Positions 60,864-64,000 of a DNA stretch of 64,000 nucleotides are shown here, in pieces. A program made the translations under genes and the position numbers. Positions within the stretch are counted from its first letter, which is position 1, and each line of letters starts with the position of its first letter. The notes under the pieces are model-generated. The model searched no databases and had not been told where the DNA came from. It saw only the letters and a program-made list of their open reading frames with translations. The stretch spans positions 248,001 through 312,000 of the forward strand of contig NJPS01000042.1 in the NCBI GenBank assembly GCA_002946415.1. Reading direction: 5' to 3'. This DNA comes from Rutstroemia sp. NJR-2017a BVV2. Lineage: Eukaryota > Ascomycota > Leotiomycetes > Helotiales > Rutstroemiaceae.

Positions 60864-63800
60864 TCACCTCTCAAACTCCACCACCTTCTGCGTAGCCGAG
60901 CTAGCACTTCTATCTCTCCGCCCCTCCGTAACCGTCAAACCACCCCCACCATTAACCTCTGCGCTTTCCAGCCTCTCCACCCCCCTAATACTTCCCGCCT
61001 CCGCATCCGCCCCTTCAAGTAAATCCCTATCCTCACTCCTCACACTCCTCCTCTCCGCATCCCCACCATACCCGCCCCCAACCCTCAACCCATCATCTTC
61101 CTCCTCCTCATCATCCTCATCCTTCGCCGGTCTGCCCATCGCATTCCTCTCCATCTCCTTCTGCGCCTCGTCCATTCTCCTCCTCACCTCCGCCGCAACC
61201 CTCATCCCGTCCGTCACGATATTATCCAGCACGCCTCTGAGGCCCTTCCCAGGGGGCACAACACCGGCGGAGCTCGGACCCGACACCACATTCGCGTTGC
61301 CGGCGGTACTCGACGTCGATTTGCCGAAACCGATGTTGGCGAAAGTAGTGAGCGACGAGGAAGACGAAGTATTGTCTGAGTTGGGACCGATCTTACTGTC
61401 TAAGATGCGGAAGGAGGCCGGGAACGAGGATTCGAAGAACTGTTCGAGGAGTTCGTCGGCGAGGACGACCATGCGGAAGGTGGGGAGTGTGATGTGCAGG
61501 GGCTTGGAGGGGTCGAGAGCGGCGTTTGCGGCTTCGGATTGGGCTTTTGAGACGCTGCGAGAAGGGGAGGGGAGGTTGGCGGGCTTGTTGGATGGAGGAG
61601 GGATGATGGGTAGACCGGTATCTTTTTTGTTCTTTTTGATATTGGGACCGAGATCTAGGAGGTCATCCTCGTCTTCATCATCCGAGTCGCCAACAGCGAA
61701 GGAGTTGGGGTCTGCCAGACCGTCTGATTCTGTTTCGGGCTCTTTTTCTTTCTCCTCATGTGGAATCTCAATCAAGGTTTCCTCTTCCTCTTGATTTTGT
61801 GGATGATCCGGATCCGCATACTCGAAACATCTTCTGATGAAAGCGCTCACACTACTCAAGAATCGCTCTTGTGTAGTCATATGCGGGCTGTTGAAAAGCG
61901 CAGCATTACTCGCCTCATATTCGCTCAAGCCATTCATAGAATGTGACGGTGTTAAAGAACCATCGAGACCTCTCCGAGATAAGAACAATAGAGCCTCCGA
62001 TATCCGGAGGATACCCTCCCTGTCAACCTTACCATCTCCATCATCATCATATAACTCGAAGAAGTATGTGATACTACCCATAATATCACCCTTGCCCTTG
62101 ATATGTGCTAGGCCAGACACAACGTTTTGCAACGTCAGCGCTGAATTCATATCGACGTCCCATCTTCGGAATAACCTTTGCATAAACTCATGATCCGCCG
62201 GCTCGGGATTGCCGAAACCCCAAGGCGAAAGCGAAATATCTCGGCGCTTCATTGAGTTTCCGAAGTAGGAATGCTTCTCCTTTTCGGCCTCTTTATCGAG
62301 GGGCGATGGTGCATCATTGACTGCCCATCTTGTCATTCCTGCGAGGAATTCGCGGAAACAGTCGTAATCCATCAGCGTAGGGCTCGGACCCAGTCCAACT
62401 CTGCCTTTTTCCACGCTCTGGTTTTCGCCCAAGCCAATAACAACTTCTGTTGCCCTCGCTCTGCTAGCTTTTGCTCTTCGCTCAGTCTCGTCTCGGATCA
62501 TCTGACTTCTTTGCTCTCTTTCATACAACACACCATAAAACCTATCGTACAACGCCCCCAACTCCTCCACACTCAATTTCTTGCTATCAGGACCCAAATT
62601 CCGTATCGAAGTTCGCTTCGCAAAACTCTCGATACTATTTAGCACCGCATCCTTGTGCTTCATGCGTTGTTCCGCAATGGTATGCTGTGTAATGCCGGAG
62701 AATTCCTTAAACGCCACCACCATCAACTCCTGGAACTTGGTCACTGCTCTCAGTTTCGCATTTTCTGATCTCGGATGAGCAGATTCGTCCAATTTGGAGA
62801 AATATGATTTCAAGACCGAAATAAAGGCTCCATCATCAGTTGCATCCAGAAGATCTTCGCCGTTGATTCGCAGGATAGCCAATCCAACCTGGAAAAGGAC
62901 CTTCGGACCTTCTAGGAAGAAAACGTCTAGCACACGGAATGCGAAAACAAGAGGCATCGAGTTGATGTACAGTGATAAGAACCAAGGAAGAGAGACAACG
63001 GAAAGCTGAACGTCCGACTTTACCAAATGATCCCATAGTATCGGCATAGTCTTCTCTACAAGGGATTCAAACACGCGCTGATCCAGTAAAGTGCCATACA
63101 TGGTCTGGGAGTAATATCCGGGGAGTAATCGATCGCAGAGCGCAGATAGCAGAAAGAATGCCTGCGCCTCGGACATGTAGATAAGAAGCGCCGCAACGAC
63201 GATGTTCATGGCTTGGCAATATCCGACCTCTAGATCGATCCAACTGTATGCTGTGAGAACCCTCCTTAATCGATCGATACCTTCCTTGTTCTGGAAACCA
63301 GGGTATTCGGGTAGACTGCGGTTCAGATCTTTCTCGATCTCATCAATCGCAAGAGAATCTCTCCCTTCATTCGCAGCTAACGTATCTGCGTATAAGGTAG
63401 GATTTTCCAGCCGCAAAAATAACGATCCGGATGTCTGTTCCCATATCTCTCCCCGCAGTCTGTTGGGCAACCCGACTCGAATGAGTTTGTGAAAGGTAGG
63501 TTGGCGAATCAGAGTAACATTTCGACCGTTTTCCCGCAGATACTCTCCCCAAAGTCTCATTTTACTCTTGTCCCGCAACTTCTTTAGGTCGCCGGGGTAT
63601 CTAAAAAGCATCCCGAGCCCCGCATCCGGTGGGTCTCCCGTCTTTCCATCGCCTTGCAGCAAGTATTCAGAGTAGCATTCAGCTACCACTCGTTTCAATT
63701 TCGCAACATCGCCGACGCCAGACTTCAATCCCCTCTTTAGACCATCGCAAAACCTCTCGCAGGCCTGTCGTGTTCCGGCTAGGTTTATCGTGATCTTTTG

Positions 63801-64000
63801 TTGATAGACTGGGTTCTTCGAGCCATCGGCCGCAGGCGGATTCGTGATTCCATTCCAGGTCGTGATTGCTAAAGCAAACTTGGGCTTATGTTAGCATGTG
63901 TGGTAAACTTACATTCCCCGGAATGAGGGGCTGCTCACCTGGTAGGATTGACTGTGCAGTCTCTCCACCCGTCTAATAGCACAAAGCGGCAGTGTGAATC
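60864..64000 (-). CDS. GYP2: Gyp2/Mdr1-like Rab GTPase-activating protein (GRAM-TBC-EF-hand), 5' part missing
   Basis: Exons visible: beyond 64000 to 63939 and 63878-60864 (60-nt intron), giving the last 1025 or so residues. The first part is the end of a GRAM domain (TLPLCAIRRVERLHSQSYQ joined to FALAITTWNGITNP, then KITINLAGTRQACERFCDG). The TBC domain begins at LIRVGLPNRLRGEIWEQTSG. Its arginine-finger motif is IEKDLNRSLPEYPGF and its glutamine-finger motif is EVGYCQAMNIV, so GAP activity on a Rab is expected. An EF-hand follows (LYDDDGDGKVDREGIL), as in yeast Gyp2/Mdr1 and TBC1D9 proteins. The C-terminal 300 residues are acidic and Ser/Pro-rich with DDEDEDDLLDLGP. It acts in vesicle traffic at the cytosolic face of membranes. 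The start codon lies outside the window. Confidence 0.93.

Noticed and set aside
60730..61794. 354-codon plus-strand frame
   Set aside because: Antisense to the C-terminal part of the Gyp2-like gene; Ser/Pro composition reflects the acidic/GC-rich coding strand.
1..64000. CRISPR arrays, bacterial-type operons, riboswitches
   Set aside because: No direct-repeat/spacer pattern; genes are monocistronic with spliceosomal introns, as expected for fungal nuclear DNA.

Overview
This window is nuclear DNA from a filamentous ascomycete. Genes carry short GT..AG introns (mostly 47-110 nt). The protein families are typical of Pezizomycotina: a HET-NB-ARC-TPR NOD-like receptor, a HET-domain protein, a cutinase, a sedolisin, a MedA/Reg1-type developmental regulator and an arginine-rich DUF8035-like protein. 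The dispersed single 5S rRNA gene also fits. A plant-associated Leotiomycete is my guess from gene content, but the class is not proven by the sequence. All exon models were built by hand; junctions were chosen so that frame, splice sites and family motifs agree.

Layout. Positions 1-6.8 kb hold three metabolism genes: a secreted FAD-linked oxidoreductase (cut by the left edge), a divergent SAM-dependent O-methyltransferase, and a convergent MFS anion transporter. Together they resemble the edge of a small secondary-metabolite cluster. A strong hairpin lies in the shared oxidoreductase/methyltransferase promoter. Positions 6.8-19.3 kb hold no gene I can support; the last 6 kb is pyrimidine-rich and probably the promoter and long leader of medA (19.3-22.0 kb). 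Positions 22-26.4 kb are gene-poor. At 26.4-31 kb lie a cutinase and a trio on the minus strand: a 76-aa protein ending in a CaaX box, an ALKBH1-like dioxygenase, and a 215-aa protein ending in a CaaX box. The two CaaX proteins share a core motif and look like unrecognised paralogues.

At 31.8-35.05 kb is the ribosome quality-control factor Rqc2/Tae2 (NEMF), divergent from a ten-exon sedolisin protease (35.9-38.9 kb). A long NLR with almost identical 126-bp TPR repeats follows (39.9-43.3 kb), then a 956-aa Arg/Asp/Glu-rich protein (44.2-47.1 kb). After a 4.5 kb gap come an SDR oxidoreductase (51.6-52.7 kb), an 88-aa cysteine-rich secreted protein (54.1-54.4 kb), a single-exon HET protein (56.7-58.6 kb), a 5S rRNA gene (59.24-59.36 kb) and a Gyp2-like TBC/EF-hand Rab GAP that runs off the right edge.

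Themes: extracellular hydrolases and a candidate effector for host or substrate interaction; non-self recognition genes (NLR, HET), each with an LTR-like sequence just past its stop codon; and housekeeping genes (Rqc2, Gyp2, 5S).
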